Shown: positions 20,801 through 26,932 of the stretch, piece by piece | How the letters are laid out: the number at the start of each line of letters is the position of its first letter | Numbering within the stretch: position 1 is the stretch's first letter | NCBI GenBank assembly: GCA_016722465.1 | Contig: JADKJC010000002.1 | Coordinates: 1-64,000, forward strand | Reading direction: 5' to 3' | Length of the DNA stretch: 64,000 nucleotides | Source: Chitinophagaceae bacterium | GTDB lineage: Bacteria; Bacteroidota; Bacteroidia; Chitinophagales; Chitinophagaceae | Position numbers and translations under genes: made by a program | Notes under the pieces: model-generated | The model's database searches: none | Seen by the model: the letters and a program-made list of their open reading frames with translations, nothing else | What the model was told of the DNA's origin: nothing

Positions 20801-23255
20801 CAGCTTCTATCACCAACTGATCTGCGGTTACAGCAGTAGAGTTAAGGGTAATAGTATGGGGAGCTCTCACCGTAATTACATTCGCATTTGCATCTGTTGG
20901 TGGCTCAGATGCAGCTACCCAGGCAGTGCCGTTATAGGTTTGCCATGAAGAGGGGGAATTCCAGTCGCCTGTGGAAACCGTTCTGAAATCATTTAAAATT
21001 CCAGGGTCAGCTTCACCAATAGCAAAGTCACTGAAAGAAGTAATGCCAGTTGCTGTAATGGAAGTAGCGGTTGGGTTAGCAAAAGCCGGCGCCGTCCAGG
21101 TGGATGGATTATCAAATTTTGCCACCCTGAAATTAGCAAAGTTTGCACCGGCATCAATATCACCGGCAACAAAATTGAAAGTAATATCAAAATTATCAAA
21201 CTGTGAACTACCGGCAGAAATATCCCAGTAACGGTTTACCGTTTTTGAAACCTGCAAACCGGAAGCAGCAATGTTTGGATGATCATTAATAATTGTGCGG
21301 ACTGTTAAAGAACAGGATGGTTGTGGGTTAACCACTGTTGCAGTAACGGGTGCATAAGTTGCCGCATCACCCACAGGGAAAAACTGGGTGCTGAAAGTAT
21401 TAAACCGCCTGGTTAGAAAACCATTGATATAACTACTACTGCTTCCACCAAAAAGGGTAGCATTGGAAAGCATATCTATGGTATTAGCGGCGGAATTTAT
21501 TTTACCATTTTGCAGAAATAAACTGTTGCTGATAACAATATCATTGGTTAAGGTAATACCGGCAGCATTTGAAATGGTGAGATTTGAAAAAGTACTGTTT
21601 AATGTTCCGCCAATAGTTTGGACACTGCTTCCATTAAAAGTAAGAGAAGACAGTGTTACATTGCCATTGTTTATAAAATTTGCACCATTAAAATTCATAG
21701 TATTACTACCACTCAAAGTACCGGCAGGAGCAATATTAAATGTACCTGACTGCGTGGTTATAAAACCTGTATTCAATCTAAGTGTACCTGTTGTAATATT
21801 GATTGTACCGCTATTGGCTAAAGAAGCATTGCCATCTAAGGTTGTAATTGAATTTGTTTTGTTAATCGTTCCGGATGCGGTGTTGGTAAGGGTAAAAAAG
21901 TTTGACCCACCCAGGGTATTAGCTATATTACCACCATTCCCTATATTAAAGATGGCATTATTTAATATTTCTGAATTGGTGCTTCCCCCGTCATAAACTA
22001 TATTGCTAGCTGCATTCCAGTTGATGGTTCCATTATTGGTGATATAATGATTGCCCCGTAAACCTACGTTGCCGGTGATATTTAAAATAGCGCCATTGTC
22101 AAATTCAGTATTTGCATTGCCTGATAACTCACCGCCGCTCCAGTTCATGGTTGAGGCATTTAAAAACCTTAATTTATTTGTTCCCTGGATAACACCTGCA
22201 GAAAGGTTAACAACTATACCTGAAGGAATCTGAACCGCAAATTGAATCCTGGTTATTCCTCCATTTATGTTAATCGTGCCGGAACCGGTTATGGAAGTAT
22301 TACCATTCAGGTTTGTTGTTGCATTAACCAGGTCTAAGGTTTTGCCAGATGCAACCTGCAGTGTGCCAAAATTGGTTAGCGTAGCTGAATTTAATCTCAA
22401 CGTACCATCTGATACCAGTACTGCTCCACCAATAGTATTCGTTAAAGTAACCCCGGCATCTAAAGTAGTAATACCGGTACCGGTTTTTGTAATGATTCCT
22501 GTGCTATTGTTATTAATTGCAAATGTAGAAGATCCATTTCCTCCATTAGTGAACCCTGCCGCTGCACTAATATTAAAATTTGCATTGTTATTCAGCGTAA
22601 TGTTTCCTCCATTGTAGTCAAGGCTGGTTGTTGTAGTTAACCAATTGATAACCCCGTCATTATTGATGGTTTTTGTTCCGGTTAAAAAAATTGAAGCTGT
22701 TCCTGCAAAGTTCAACGTTCCCCCGTTTTGAATGGATAAATCCCCGAAGCCTGCAAATGTTCCTGAGTTGTATAAAAAAGTTCCTCCACTGTTTACCGAA
22801 ACGGAAGAAAGGGGGCTTTGTGTAAACGATGGTCCGTTTAAAGTAACAGTTCCGTTTACATCCAAGTCTGTATTAATTCCATCATTTAAACTTAGCGACC
22901 CAGAGCCTGTGATCAATAAAGTTCCACCTGCATCAATTACTGTTTGATCAGTAGTAATACCGCTGATCACGCTTACCGTGTTTCCTGTTCTAATTGAAAT
23001 CACATTATCTGATGAAGAAGGAGCTACCGTTGCAGCTGCCCAAACTAAACCATTAAATTTCTCCCAGGTAGTAATACTTGACCATGCACCAGTGGTAACA
23101 CTCCGGTAGTCGCCTGCGGACTGTGCATTCACTTTTGCAGGGTTCATGCCCACCAGGCACACAAAGAAAATGAATAACGGGAGACCTGTTTTTCCACTTT
23201 TAGGAGAGCAAAGAGCAGAAAGCAGCCTTTTGGCGATACAGGTAGAATTGTTCAT
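5862..23255 (-). CDS. Giant T9SS-secreted multidomain protein with S8-like peptidase domain (5797 aa)
   Basis: Predicted cell-surface or secreted protein. Domains by residue: signal peptide 1-45 ending VNAQ; three beta-helix blocks each opened by a G8-like motif (YRSVTTGAWSSITTWE near 48; again near 755 and 1275); three leucine-rich blocks each opened by C-V-N-I-P-D-x-x-F-K (about 1768, 2065, 2316); a Cys-bearing segment and HYR domain (2575-2780); a calcium-type DRDNDGFG segment (2782-2830); three LamG-like domains (2836-3532); a SprB-like repeat (3540-3615); an S8-like peptidase domain (3740-4185) with Asp3772, Ser4122 (FGTSAAAPHA) and Glu3817 where His is expected; an IPT-like domain; MBG-like modules interrupted by AKAAVN repeats (4290-4720); seven 68-residue Ig-like repeats (4727-5197); a SprB-like repeat; two SdrD-B domains (5280-5530); a carbohydrate-binding-like domain; and a type A T9SS sorting domain (5715-5797: MPNP near the start, SGVYFVEV, KLVKVN at the end). 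The frame is open throughout. Role inferred as adhesion plus proteolysis. Confidence 0.9.
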   Translation of the reverse strand: MNNSTCIAKRLLSALCSPKSGKTGLPLFIFFVCLVGMNPAKVNAQSAGDYRSVTTGAWSSITTWEKFNGLVWAAATVAPSSSDNVISIRTGNTVSVISGITTDQTVIDAGGTLLITGSGSLSLNDGINTDLDVNGTVTLNGPSFTQSPLSSVSVNSGGTFLYNSGTFAGFGDLSIQNGGTLNFAGTASIFLTGTKTINNDGVINWLTTTTSLDYNGGNITLNNNANFNISAAAGFTNGGNGSSTFAINNNSTGIITKTGTGITTLDAGVTLTNTIGGAVLVSDGTLRLNSATLTNFGTLQVASGKTLDLVNATTNLNGNTSITGSGTININGGITRIQFAVQIPSGIVVNLSAGVIQGTNKLRFLNASTMNWSGGELSGNANTEFDNGAILNITGNVGLRGNHYITNNGTINWNAASNIVYDGGSTNSEILNNAIFNIGNGGNIANTLGGSNFFTLTNTASGTINKTNSITTLDGNASLANSGTINITTGTLRLNTGFITTQSGTFNIAPAGTLSGSNTMNFNGANFINNGNVTLSSLTFNGSSVQTIGGTLNSTFSNLTISNAAGITLTNDIVISNSLFLQNGKINSAANTIDMLSNATLFGGSSSSYINGFLTRRFNTFSTQFFPVGDAATYAPVTATVVNPQPSCSLTVRTIINDHPNIAASGLQVSKTVNRYWDISAGSSQFDNFDITFNFVAGDIDAGANFANFRVAKFDNPSTWTAPAFANPTATSITATGITSFSDFAIGEADPGILNDFRTVSTGDWNSPSSWQTYNGTAWVAASEPPTDANANVITVRAPHTITLNSTAVTADQLVIEAGAGIDASEAALNIANGAGTDLTCAGTISLGTSDIIVATGAEASFENGSSLSLTFSSSIRGNGTVDILAGTNFIVDGVGGANFFADDITINNYTTCNFSGGDHAFNGTAKFVNKVGANFNWTSPGNINFTGSGNILTNRGNFTISGGGDFVSSGGSGTLVTNETGGTFTVVNAIATVTDIAADITFDNQGALLINSGELTLNNGTGGAQEGTYYIEAGAVLSGGITYPFKGATFTNNGSVTLNGLSFNADADQTLSGAGTIDNLVIDNGAGITLGSNTTITQGLDFITGKINTGGNKLILEDAVVIFGADEFHYVNGNLQRYVLAIGNYDFPVGGSAYAPVTLGFDDIATPGFINVSSTNGDHPNIAFSGINSTKSVNRYWTITPQDLVINPGGCDVYFNWDNGDRDIPSNFNSYRVANYNGGAWTLPTVAGQSNISINVQNISSFGDYQIGETAGLPADYRTVVNGSWEDPAVWEYFNGSLFVPAQIAPDANSSNINIRHTIDVNSNITLDQVTVEDGAILSLQNTIVTYNSLPPLNDFITVQSNGTLVINSSTISGDNASPLIYLLSGSNSVINGNSFLNDAVGFNNSGTCLISGGGTLTIGDNSSINNNSILNVEENIDINGTTAGISNSGTVNFNGAHQLTGITGNYIENTLSANLNIYGDWVFGLQLKNSGNLNILQPGKLSLNNSNNIHDGNITIETGAELTGTQNIDFKGPFITNNGLITAAQLSFSFGGGGQTLDGSDGTINSLEISNSNGLTQTGSQTIQNSLVLTSGLINIVNNQTLTIAQGGTISGQSEVSFVNGELRRNFNPGNSVLNFPVGDGTYFTPASITINDADNTTSIAVSTTLGDRSDINASPFDPNKTVNRVWKVRPSGAFSTYDVTLTWDPNDLDGAVTDVNNLVVAPYNVDASSWLAPLPVTNIGPNTITATGIGPIDNNIDFQIGQLSTCIVNIPDAAFKDALLNYTTVIDTDDDGEIQCTEAAAFFGTLNVANKGIQNMTGIEAFVNITSLLCNDNNLTTPLNVSANTHLVQLICHHNNLSTLDVSANTALHTLHCYNNNLTSLLLNNNPALFSLYCNFNAITSLDFSNNPVLYDVTAYSNALNSVNVTNNPNLSYLSLFQNPLPNLDVTQNPALTSLLISYTQMATVDLSNNPALSFFVCDNGQFTNLDLSANAALTYYNGANNPLLTSLNIKNGNNNNLTFFNATACPGLTCIQVNNPAFMNTNPVASKDAGATYSLTCPLVCTVNIPDPNFKAYLVAIDAIDTNFDDEIQCSEAAAYTGGIDVNGQSISDLTGIEAFTGITLLHVYNNQLTGLLDLSNNTALTNFNCQNNLLTSLNLSTNTALTNLACSGNQLTGLLDLSNNTALVSLQAGYNAITSINLSGLTNLTSASLELNQLSSIDVSQNTSLTILYVNDNLLTSLDVSALTSLTQLTAQTNAPLASINIQNGNNATLTTFDVTNSPLLTCIQVDNVANANGYAGWTKDAGATYSLTCPLTCIVNIPDASFKAALLANAAINTNSDGEISCAEASAYTGSIDVSGLPIPITDLTGIEAFTGITGLNVSTNSLSSINLASNSALTYLNCSGNQLSSTIDVSNLVNLTFLDVSFNSISSVNVSANVLLTQLYLQNNSLITIDVAALTALNRLNVDNNNLSALNVTNNTALVYLSCGTNTIGSLDVSSLTSLVQLYCYANQLTSLNIQNLNNANLTTLDARNNSLLTCIQVDNVTDANGYAGWLKDAGATYSTNCSGPLSITCAADFTVCQDNANGARYIGLVPPTPIQLSPSFTDRNVTFTGVSINGGGNAAVVAPGSTVSLSYHVAANFDVNTIYCPGCVYQAYIGIGGTFQTLQCESSINTPYSNNYNGGNFVAPSIPGVYYLTYEFTLDFSCQPMRFNNNPANAIGVLVVGPPYPAVTGGAGTVTLTNDAPANLPVGTTLVTWTATDALNNTATCTQNVTVTPGNIYYRDRDNDGFGTPYYAVYNCSQPFGFVSNNTDCNDDNAGIQNGSCVFPPGAALNFDGVDDKVVATNSNVALADKSFTVEMWLKRGASGTYDVAFSQDESEGKVLHIGFRDNDNFTFAFFNNDLDVSGLSDANWHHWACTYDKDTRARKIYRDGILVGQDISPFSFNGPSSPDLHIGEISFGGDNFNGSIDELRVWNGVRSPAEIAANMNCEIAAQTDLLAAYHFNQGIAHAGNFTERTLNDASGNANNGTLSNFELAGFTSNWVEPGGVVSGTVCTPSTTPAAALNFDGVDDKIIVANGADLSNKSFSVEMWLKKNANVGYDVAFAQGPNFGPNQTLHIGFSPGGNNFFFNFYQNDLNVTVAPDLNWHHWACTFDNVTKERKIYRDGVLIASDISASTFLGDGSTDMYIGDNAYGTNNFDGNIDELRVWTKSLSQAEILANMNCEIAPQPGLAAAYHFNQGVAAGSNLAEITANDSSGNGYNGTLYNFGLTGAGSNWVEPGGVVTGTVCPPSATPAAALNFNAPPVQFVEITNTNVGNFGGSDFTIEFYLKTSQTDAYILSKRGPSCGPDNFWNMGLQNGKINFEFDQDPSNTNYTTGLGNIAVNDDNWHHVALSRIGGIASLYIDGVLDISPNLPTSINTVYSLRFGTSSCATPQGNPQLEYHGSLDEVRIWSIGRTQPQILANLNCEIAPQSGLEAVYHFNQGLAAGSNITEVILADSSGNGNDATLNNFALTGASSNWVAPGAVVTGTRCCNLSLTTSAADSLIVCIESGLSVGSVSLIPIGGTAPYTFGITDSTNLAPGDYTYTVTDANGCTATAALNVRVANCIIPYYKPPVSGTTDSLIGSELTQLYQFPGSLADTTFANDIFQFKRDSVTNDTLILVEVIAIDGNYNTIYNLLQTAAYGMRDFVDNGDSTLVITGFMPIRNVPKLNLLPQYINYARPYFKPIASGFTGLTTTQGDKAMMSDKAKKAWKISGKDVKVGVMSDSYNTKFGNPAQLDVINGDLPGSANPNNKKPVKVSAEYPYGRATDEGRAMLQIVHDVAPGAELYFRSGFISAGNMADGIKTLRDSGCNVIVDDVTYITEPFFSDGVIAQAVDDVTATGVNYFTSAGNFGIKSYEAIFSPIPPPAKYSGAGQAHDFGNNNYYQPITLTKGTYTIAMQWDDEFYSVSGIEGVATGAANDMDIYLVTASGDSLFGFNRNNLRGDPFEVMPFVVLSTVDAKVIVTRKSGSGPLRFKYIIFRGEGTIDGNSQPSGTVISQANAAGAITVGAVLYTNTPAYGNTPTVASFSSRGGVAIKGDDRLKPDIAGPNGVNTTVSLGGENIDRDPFPNFFGTSAAAPHAAAVAALLIEAKKKYFSGESFTGPQMKSLLKASAIDMYTPGYDVNSGAGLLQADAALKTFSNPFPQVTNLHLQDSAYTAGQDPVTVVITGNYFAGNASVIFRYDTIPVQVIGDSQIIASIPPFLGNPPLTVYNPPMTNSGLDGGVSDSLYFFGTIPNNVVVTVNSATKKYGEVIPAYAVDVTVNGQSLSSRGLTMADLGLTDITYTSSATNLSNIGLYYRRAASSVTDLSLPNSLALSELYNYRFVDGTLTIERLPVSIMPRDTSLIYGRAINGKQLKFDYSYNATNIDPMEQAAFLDSLEAAHQLTMSNAVILINANQASEGLTPADFQNMSFMTSAKAAVNAKAAVNAKAAVNGIAYDTTIFVPLAPESLYDYQADSANGTLRNAKAAVNAKAAVNAKAAVNAKAAVNGNATVNAKAMVNAKAAVNAKAAVNSNSFNNETNENVLLIIDSLDVYGDDADSLSGFQSMNMISGYQVGTWLIGPGVLISENFDITYGLGNLTILPDTLVVKARDTAAGCNGVQPLYSSFNAIYQYEDADSNVVASGPVFTITNNLGVNMGTGNLPGGTYQIVPSGLIQQGAMPDYFPVYENGILTVADPVPMPVVTVVDNCDGTSTLSTDAAGTLLWSTGETSSTVIVNTAGDYTVSATVDGCTSEPGTGSAEPKTAPAAPTVTVVNNCDGTSTLSTAATGVLLWSTGETTSSIIVNTAGDYTVTRTVNGCTSAPGSGTASPKTTPATPLVSVVNNCDGTSTLSTLAAGDLLWSTGETTSMIAVNTAGNYTVTASVNGCTSAEGSGIAAPKTTPATPVVTVVNHCDGTSTLSVVEGGSVLWSNGAATASITVNTAGSYTVTRTINGCTSEQGIGIAAPKTTPATPVVTVVDNCNGTSTLSTTATGNLLWNTGSATSSITVSAAGNYTVTTTVNGCTSAEGNGTAAPKTTPSIPAVTVVNNCNGTSTLSTTATGSLLWSTGAATSSITVSAAGNYTVTTTVNGCSSAPGTGTAAPKTTPSAPVVTVVNNCGSSVLSSAATGTLLWSTGATTSSITVSTAGIYNVTTTVNGCTSVQGSGTAAPKALPATPTAAVTQPTCSLTTGTITVTSSKTGLSFSINGTTYTNTTGVFTGVTPGTYSLTAKNAAGCISLPATIVITANVNCSSIGNFVFNDKNANGLQDKSEPGISGVTVRLLNTSGTVLATTTTNSSGNYSFSNLAPATYAVAFNTPSGFSPTISNVGSDDTKDSDPVGGTATGVVLTLGQSNQTVDAGFIPSVLALGNRVWYDANNNGINSSSENGMRNITVKLYRDADNNNVADGAAIATKTTDANGYYTFTSLAPGNYIVGAVIPAGYVSSSVNAADPDNNINLDDNGSVLVGNEIRGLAVTLAIGAEPDGSATNTNTNNSYDFGLLPDCGCINATGNLLTNGNFESGVTGWTAIGGTVTTGTGYTACAGKNGFNNATNKASTVYQDVTIAAGTTVTFSGFAGTHTPGLSCSPKLSVIFRNASGTVLGQTDVAVTQDVDINFGQLAYYSITATAPVGTAKVRVQSSIGCNYVKMDAFCLRTTSVALARSAGSNTSSTATSTTVAKSSATNGIAGFDVTVMPNPVISFFDVAIRTGDNNTPVEIRITSSEGRLLSVQKTAANSTLKIGTETWRSGVYFVEVIQGGQRKVVKLVKVN
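7665..9075 (-). repeat. Seven tandem ~204-bp repeats inside the giant gene
   Basis: Each unit encodes about 68 residues beginning P-x-V-T-V-V-x-N-C and containing LLWSTG, VNTAGxYTV and a VNGCTS...PKTTP end. Neighbouring copies are similar at the DNA level, which suggests recent unequal crossing-over and makes this stretch prone to assembly collapse. Confidence 0.9.
9573..9720 (-). repeat. 18-bp tandem array encoding eight AKAAVN-type hexapeptides
   Basis: Eight successive 18-bp units encode AKAAVN (four copies), GNATVN, AKAMVN and two more AKAAVN, at about residues 4512-4561 of the giant protein. Codon choice varies between copies. Confidence 0.9.
9811..9864 (-). repeat. 18-bp tandem array encoding three AKAAVN hexapeptides
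   Basis: Three units with the same sequence pattern as the larger array at 9573-9720, at about residues 4464-4481, separated from it by a 30-residue non-repeat segment. Confidence 0.9.
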
Positions 23256-24037
23256 TGTTGTTGGTTTGATAGATCAATAATGCTTGATTTTACAGGGTAA
23301 CACAGGAAAGGATTGAACGCTGCATTTAAAGATGCGGACCTTGGTGAACCGCAACCAGAAATATTAAAGCGAGCAGTATATTATATTCTCAGTACTTTAC
23401 CGCTTTTTCATAGATGTTGGCAAAGCCAAAGTTCAGGGTCATCCTGAAAAAAAGCAGGTAAATTTTCACCATTTTACTATACATTCCAGTCAAACTACAG
23501 GACAAATTGTGCATATTCAGGAATTATCCGTCCTTTCCTTATTATAGTATTGTTTTATAAGCTCAACAGGCATGGCGGAATTGCACCATAGCGCAAACCC
23601 GGAAAAAATAGTGGTACAAAGAATTTGCTGCTCTTGCCCGGGAATAACCCAACAAATAATTTTATTAAAATTTGTTTAAGAGTGGTCAAAGAATGTATAG
23701 TAGTTGTTTATTGACTAAATAAATCAAAACCTATTAAAGCTTTCTTTGGAGTGGTTTGAGAGATACTAAATATACAGTGGGTTACGCTTTCACTTGTGCA
23801 GCTGTTTAGTGCTACAGAACATAAAATATTGGCAGAACACAATGCTATGCTTTTTTTTTGACATGTAAAAAAATAATCAATTATTTAATGTGGGATAGAG
23901 GTCTAAGTATAAGTGGCAGGGAGTAATTAATATGTCCACCGGGTTACAGTAAAATGCCAGGCGAACTTGATGGTCTGAATTCTAAAATATGGAAACAGCT
24001 GTTATTTGAATCTGCCAATTACCATTTTATTTCCCTT
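23256..24037. other. Long divergent intergenic region
   Basis: About 780 bases between the divergent giant gene and the phosphodiester glycosidase. It must hold the promoters of both. I could not identify a confident -7/-33 pair, an RNA gene or a repeat in it. Confidence 0.4.
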
Positions 24038-24769
24038 ATGTACAAGCTAAAACTCGTGTCTTTTCTCATAATTGCAATATTGCTGTCAGCAGGCATTATT
24101 GTACAGGTACATGCACCAACCGATGATGATGATTTTGTGAGCTACCAGGCTGACTTGCTAAAGAGCTCCATCAAATTTTACTGGAAAGATGATAAAGGCC
24201 AGCCGCTTAAAAGTATACAGGCACTTAAAACCCTGCTTGAGGGCAAGGGAGAAAAACTACTGTTTGCCATGAATGGCGGCATGTACAAAACAGACCATTC
24301 CCCCCTTGGGTTGTTTATACAGGAGCATAAACAATTGGTACCAATGAATACTGCTGAAGGCAGCGGAAACTTTTACCTGCACCCCAACGGCATCTTTTAT
24401 ATTACTACCGGCAACAGGCCGGCTATCTGCCACAGCAACCAATTTATTAATAGAGGCGACATCGAATATGCAACACAATCGGGGCCTATGTTACTGACGA
24501 ATGGAGTAATTCATCCTGCATTCAAAAAAGGCTCCACAAATATTAATATCCGAAATGGGGTGGGCATATTGCCAGGGAACCAGGTACTGTTTGTTATGAG
24601 TAAAAAGAAAATAAGCCTGTATGATTTTGCCAACTACTTTAAAAAGGAAGGCTGCAGCAACGCCTTATACCTGGATGGTTTTGTATCCCGTACTTACCTG
24701 CCTGCAAAGAACTGGCTGCAAACCGATGGAGATTTTGGAGTGATGATCGGGGCTTCTGTAAAACAGTAA
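24038..24769 (+). CDS. Exported phosphodiester glycosidase-family protein (NAGPA/DUF2233-like)
   Basis: A secreted protein of the phosphodiester glycosidase superfamily, the group that includes the catalytic domain of human NAGPA and bacterial exopolysaccharide-linked proteins. I choose the ATG at 24038 rather than 23954 because it places a signal peptide (MYKLKLVSFLIIAILLSAG...) at the start. Family motifs are AMNGGMY, LGLFI, ATQSGPMLL, RNGVGI and ALYLDGFVSR. The mature protein is about 220 residues. It stands alone, divergent from the giant gene. The substrate is unknown; removal of a sugar from a phosphodiester at the cell surface is the family expectation. Confidence 0.8.
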   Translation: MYKLKLVSFLIIAILLSAGIIVQVHAPTDDDDFVSYQADLLKSSIKFYWKDDKGQPLKSIQALKTLLEGKGEKLLFAMNGGMYKTDHSPLGLFIQEHKQLVPMNTAEGSGNFYLHPNGIFYITTGNRPAICHSNQFINRGDIEYATQSGPMLLTNGVIHPAFKKGSTNINIRNGVGILPGNQVLFVMSKKKISLYDFANYFKKEGCSNALYLDGFVSRTYLPAKNWLQTDGDFGVMIGASVKQ

Positions 24770-25558
24770 TACCATGCATCGATTATTAAAAAAGCAATGA
24801 ATCCTGTGTATTAATATCAAACTTTGCCTGCCAGTATCATAAACAAATAACCGCCTGCATTCATTCAAATATCCACTGTATTTTTATTCATCTTTTATTG
24901 CACTACCTGAAAATCACCAATGAAATCTTCTGCCAACCAACAGCCGATCAACTAATGTTACCTTTTCTTTCTTTTATTGAGGGCTGCTTTGCAGGTACTA
25001 TTTCTATCAGCAAGTACCAATTACAGTGCCGGGTGCTTTTCTAAAACAAAGCCGTCGTTTGCATTGCTTTCTATTCTTGTATCTACAAAAACAATTAAAA
25101 ATGAAACTTGACAATTACCAAGGTGCGTTGCAGCAACCAACCAGTTCAGGATTCAACGCAGCATCAACAGCAAGTGATGTAATCAATGACAGAAAAATAT
25201 GCATGTTGTATCTACGGCCAAAGCTTTTGCTGGCAATCAAAGCCTCTCTATGTGCCCAGGTTACTGGCACACGAAACACTTCGCTAAAATCTACGCATCA
25301 ATAAAAGCCCCTCATTGCTCTTCCTTACAAGTGAGTGACACAACGATGCAGCCCATAGCTCCAACAGCCCATCCCATAAACATCATCCTCTTCTGCGCCT
25401 GTCTTTTAAACAAAGTAAATGATATCCTTTAAACAAAGCCGGGAGACAACTTCATTTTTAAATGATTTTTGGTGAAACAATTTCAAACATTTGGTGAAAC
25501 ATTGGTGAACCAAAACCTGGGGAAAAATGAAATTCGTTGGGGTGTATTGAAACAAAAA
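24770..25558. other. Intergenic region with a dispersed repeat and possible coding remnant
   Basis: No intact gene. It contains a 24-base dispersed repeat (25326-25349). On the minus strand a 57-codon frame (about 25126-25300) has protein-like composition (VFRVPVTWAHREALIASK then SFGRRYN) but no start context and no recognised family; it may be a remnant. Confidence 0.4.
25326..25349 (-). repeat. Dispersed 24-base repeat, copy 1
   Basis: On the minus strand this is identical over 24 bases to 57511-57534 on the plus strand; its core is TTGTGTCACTCACTTGTA. Confidence 0.75.
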
Positions 25559-25585
25559 CCCCTGTAAACATTGAATTTACAGGGG
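25559..25585 (-). terminator. Terminator downstream of tRNA-Arg
   Basis: A perfect 10-bp stem CCCCTGTAAA/TTTACAGGGG with a 7-base loop; on the minus strand it is followed by TTTTT. It lies 27 bases beyond the tRNA. Confidence 0.8.
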
Positions 25586-25612
25586 TAATGAAGTGGAGTG
25601 AAACTCTATCGG

Positions 25613-25686
25613 TGACCGCGTTAGGATTCAAACCTAAAACCTTCTGATCCGTAGTCAGATGCTCTATTCAGTTGAGCTACGCAGCC
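25613..25686 (-). tRNA. tRNA-Arg (anticodon ACG)
   Basis: A 74-base cloverleaf on the minus strand: acceptor GGCTGCG/CGCGGTC with G-U pairs, anticodon stem-loop CTGACTACGGATCAG giving ACG, and T arm TTAGG/CCTAA around TTTGAAT. The 3' CCA is not encoded. Confidence 0.93.
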
Positions 25687-25769
25687 ATTTCCTTAAAAAG
25701 GAGGGCAAAAATAGAGATTTATTTCATTCATCCCAACTCTTTGTGCATTTTTGCCAATAAAGAATTGAA

Positions 25770-26243
25770 ATGAAGCTGATTTTAAGAGCGATTGGCAAAG
25801 TGCATGAACCTTTTGTAAAAGAAGGGGTGGAAATGTTTACTAAAAGGATCGGTAATTATTTCCCGGTAGAATGGAGTATCATCCCGATGCCGAAGAATGC
25901 CGGCAACCTCCATGAAAAGGAACTGAAGAAGAAAGAAGGCGAAACGATCCTGCAATCCCTGCAAAAAGATGACTATGTTGTGCTGCTGGACGAAAGAGGC
26001 AAACAATTAAGCAGCGAGGGCTTTGCACAGTTCATTCAGGCAAGGGCCAATGAAAGCACCAAAAACCTGGTATTCCTTATTGGTGGGTCCTATGGCGTAA
26101 GCGAGGAAGTGATGCAAAGGGCCAATTATAAATGGAGCCTGTCGCAGCTGGTATTCCCCCACCAGCTGGTACGGTTGATCATTGCAGAACAGGTGTACCG
26201 GGCCTGCAGTATCATTAAGAATGAAAAATATCATCATCAATAA
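25770..26243 (+). CDS. rlmH: 23S rRNA pseudouridine-1915 N3-methyltransferase
   Basis: RlmH methylates pseudouridine 1915 in helix 69 of 23S rRNA on assembled 70S ribosomes, using S-adenosylmethionine in a trefoil-knot (SPOUT) fold. At 157 residues it has the usual length. The start MKLILRAIGK, the LLDERGK motif, the FLIGGSYGVSEEV SAM loop and the C-terminal FPHQLVRLIIAEQVYRACSI...YHH signature are all present. The rhomboid gene follows 9 bases later in the same direction, so the two are probably cotranscribed. Confidence 0.96.
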   Translation: MKLILRAIGKVHEPFVKEGVEMFTKRIGNYFPVEWSIIPMPKNAGNLHEKELKKKEGETILQSLQKDDYVVLLDERGKQLSSEGFAQFIQARANESTKNLVFLIGGSYGVSEEVMQRANYKWSLSQLVFPHQLVRLIIAEQVYRACSIIKNEKYHHQ

Positions 26244-26252
26244 AGCAAACCA

Positions 26253-26932
26253 ATGGACATCAGCATAACACTCATCATCATTATCATCACCTGTATCACT
26301 TCCTTTATCAGTTTTAGTAACGAAGACCTGATGAATAAACTCATTTTTTATCCCCCAGCAGTGAGCAAAAGAAATGAGTGGTACCGGTTTTTCAGTTGCG
26401 GATTGATACATGCAGATATTGGTCACCTGATGTTCAACATGTATGCCCTGTACATTTTTGGCGTTGGAGAAAAGAAGAGCGGGCTGGAATATGATTTCAT
26501 TGAAATTTTTGGAGAGAAGGGAAAACTGGTGTACCTGCTGATGTATGTGCTGGCGTTGGCAGTTTGCCTTATCCCTACCTATCAAAAAACAGGGGCAATT
26601 ATTATTATAAAAGCCTGGGTGCTTCGGGAGCAGTATCTGCCGTGGTGTTTGCTTCCATCTTACTGAATCCACTTGGTTATATGGGGCTGATTTTTATTCC
26701 TGTTTTCCTGGTTTCTTTTTTGTTTGGTGGGGTGTACCTGGGCATAACGTACTATCTTGACAAACGTGGTCAAAGCAATATCAACCATTCAGCCCACCTC
26801 TGGGGCGCTTTGTTTGGCGTAGTATTCCTCTTCAGTGCCTGCAGGCTGGCGCAATACCCATTACTATCATTATTCATTGAAGAACTGAAAGGGTTTGATT
26901 TCAGCAGGATCATACAGGTTGGGTTAAGGTAA
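26253..26932 (+). CDS. Rhomboid family intramembrane serine protease, frameshifted
   Basis: A multi-pass membrane serine protease. The first frame (26253-26666) provides the early helices and the HADIGHLMFNMYAL motif; the second (to 26932) provides the nucleophile Ser in LGASGAVSAV and the His in NHSAHLWG. The frames join if one G is added to the run at 26592-26595, reading ...YQKTGGNYYYKSLGASG. Without this the catalytic Ser is lost, so as written the gene is broken. It probably shares an operon with rlmH and overlaps the end of the convergent tilS by 23 bases. Confidence 0.85.

Noticed and set aside
20530..22617. Long plus-strand open frames (60-177 codons) opposite the giant gene
   Set aside because: They mirror the repetitive, Asn/Thr/Gly-rich minus-strand coding sequence; their products are Val/Pro-rich without any family feature or start context.
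25026..25432. Plus-strand open frames after the phosphodiester glycosidase
   Set aside because: Composition is not protein-like and they run across a dispersed intergenic repeat.
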